Assembly (NCBI GenBank): GCA_963697705.1
Contig: CAVOPA010000017.1
Location: 1,922,001-1,986,000, forward strand
From: CAVUCH01 sp963697705
Lineage (GTDB): Bacteria; Acidobacteriota; Vicinamibacteria; Vicinamibacterales; JAENWD01
Length of the DNA stretch: 64,000 bases
Direction: 5' to 3'
Positions 62,944 through 64,000 of this stretch are shown here, piece after piece. How positions within the stretch are numbered: the first letter of the stretch is position 1; each line of letters starts with the position of its first letter. The notes beneath the pieces are model-generated. The model saw only the letters and a list, made by a program, of their open reading frames with translations, was not told the origin of the DNA and searched no databases. The translations under genes and the position numbers were made by a program.

Positions 62944-64000
62944 GTGACGGTTCGGATCGCGCAGGTCGCTCGCGGGTTGATGGGCCGCCAGACGCAGAAG
63001 ACGGCCGTGCGCATCGCCGGACAGGTGTTTCACACCTTCGTCGCCGCGCTGCTCCCGCTCGTCGTGCTCGTTCTGCGGAACGTGCCTGCCACACCTTTGA
63101 CCTCGACGACCATCCTGCGGCCCACCGTCGCAATCCTGGCCGGAACTGTCGGCCTGCTGGTTGGCCTTCGTCCCGTGCTGCCCGACCTCTCCCGACGCGC
63201 GGTGACGTTGACCGTCTGGTTTTTCCTCCTGCCGTTCTATCCGCCTGTCGCACGTTCGCTCGGTTATTTGTCGGAGTTGACCGGTAGTGTGTGGTTCGCG
63301 CTTGCCTACGCGCTCGCCGCGGCGGCCGCCGCCATTGCCGCTGGAGGACGCTTCGCCGATAAAGAGGCTGTATTGACGCTGAATGCGACGGCGCGAGCCC
63401 TCTGTCTGGCTATCGCGATCTACTGCACGTGGCTGGCCAGACCGTTGTGGCCTCCGAAATGGACCGACGCAGTGCAGAAGACGCGAGATACGGCCGCTGC
63501 CCAATCAGTGCGCAGCCCGCTAGGTCGTGCACCGGACGTGTATTACGTCGTCCTTGATGGCATGTTACGCCCGGATCTGATCAGTGCCATTCATCACGTC
63601 GATTCGGAAGGGTTCTCGACCGGGCTGCGTCACCGGGGGTTCGCCGTGGGCGGTCGAACCCACAGCAATTACGGCCAGACGCTGCTCTCGTTGGCGAGCT
63701 CGCTGAACATGTCGTATTTGGACGAGGTGGCGGGAGTGATGGGGAGCGCATCAGACCGCAGGCCGCTCGCGACTCTCATTCAGACCGCCGGAGTCGTTCG
63801 GCGGTTCAAACAGCTCGGATACGAGTTCGTCATGATCGGCTCCGATGCCCCGGGCACGGTGAATCATCAGCAGGCCGACCGGTGCTACTGCGGCCTGGTC
63901 AAGGGGTTATCAGAGTTTGAAACGGCGCTCCTCGCGAGTACGCCGGCCGCGCCGTTTCGTCTGGTCAACCTCACTTTTGGCGCACATCGCACGAAGGTCG
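62944..64000 (+). CDS. Membrane sulfatase-like protein, cut by the window end
   Basis: The frame is open to the last base (about 352 residues seen). Hydrophobic spans occupy the first part (FVAALLPLVVLVLR, ILAGTVGLLVGLRPVL, LTVWFFLLPFYPPVARSLG, AYALAAAAAAIAAGG and LCLAIAIYCTWLA). An alkaline-phosphatase-like domain begins at DVYYVVLDGMLRPDLISAIHH and continues through RTHSNYGQTLLSLASSLNMSYLD, which resembles the catalytic Thr/Ser-Cys region of sulfatases. It parallels the protein at 51.8 kb in architecture. Start: GTG at 62944 or ATG at 62980; both lack a clear ribosome site. Confidence 0.75.
   Translation, partial: MTVRIAQVARGLMGRQTQKTAVRIAGQVFHTFVAALLPLVVLVLRNVPATPLTSTTILRPTVAILAGTVGLLVGLRPVLPDLSRRAVTLTVWFFLLPFYPPVARSLGYLSELTGSVWFALAYALAAAAAAIAAGGRFADKEAVLTLNATARALCLAIAIYCTWLARPLWPPKWTDAVQKTRDTAAAQSVRSPLGRAPDVYYVVLDGMLRPDLISAIHHVDSEGFSTGLRHRGFAVGGRTHSNYGQTLLSLASSLNMSYLDEVAGVMGSASDRRPLATLIQTAGVVRRFKQLGYEFVMIGSDAPGTVNHQQADRCYCGLVKGLSEFETALLASTPAAPFRLVNLTFGAHRTKV

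Overview
The window looks like chromosome of a high-GC, Gram-negative, free-living bacterium. Outer-membrane and TonB-like proteins, many acidobacterial-style families (DUF6526, VWFA-related proteins, PknB-type kinases fused to a beta-propeller, fused membrane/spermidine-synthase proteins) and very abundant intergenic repeats suggest Acidobacteriota, probably the Vicinamibacteria. That placement is inference from gene content, not from a marker gene. No rRNA, tRNA or CRISPR array was recognised.

Region 1 (1-25.9 kb) is mostly metabolic and regulatory genes separated by repeat-filled gaps: a fused ArsR-type regulator/methyltransferase next to methionine synthase metH, an M13 metallopeptidase, arginine decarboxylase speA, a Ser/Thr kinase with a propeller domain, a NifA-like sigma-54 activator followed by a porin, threonine synthase thrC, DUF362 and DUF1028 proteins, and a YjhG-type sugar-acid dehydratase. 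Nearly every gap here holds one of two repeat types: hairpins of REP type with a GTAG/GTGG foot and covarying stems, and tandem 7-nt arrays that all fit GGYYNNN and often occur as two facing inverted arrays.

Region 2 (26-36.3 kb) starts with a second sigma-54 activator and three paralogous proteins with a conserved cytoplasmic N-terminal domain, one membrane span and a TonB-like C-terminal domain. A membrane/spermidine-synthase fusion lies between copies 1 and 2. Copy 3 is followed by a cyclase-repeat protein and a Tat-exported DUF362 protein. The triplicated family is the most novel-looking protein system in the window.

Region 3 (36.4-53.6 kb) is a DUF192 gene and a long, same-strand Tad/Flp pilus locus: PilZ, two Flp-like pilins, prepilin peptidase, TadE, CpaB, CpaC secretin, TadG-like, CpaE, CpaF, TadB, TadC, a 30-residue membrane peptide, a lipoprotein, an AAA+ ATPase, a double-VWA protein and a membrane sulfatase-like protein. 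Many are separated by a few bases or overlap, consistent with one operon.

Region 4 (53.6-64 kb) is a surface-glycan neighbourhood: several large membrane glycosyltransferase-like proteins, a GtrB-like family 2 glycosyltransferase, a methyltransferase and a second, truncated membrane sulfatase-like protein.

Eighteen otherwise well-conserved genes are interrupted by about 34 frame breaks, about 30 of which are cured by removing a single base. I treat these as probable sequence errors and annotate the reconstructed genes.
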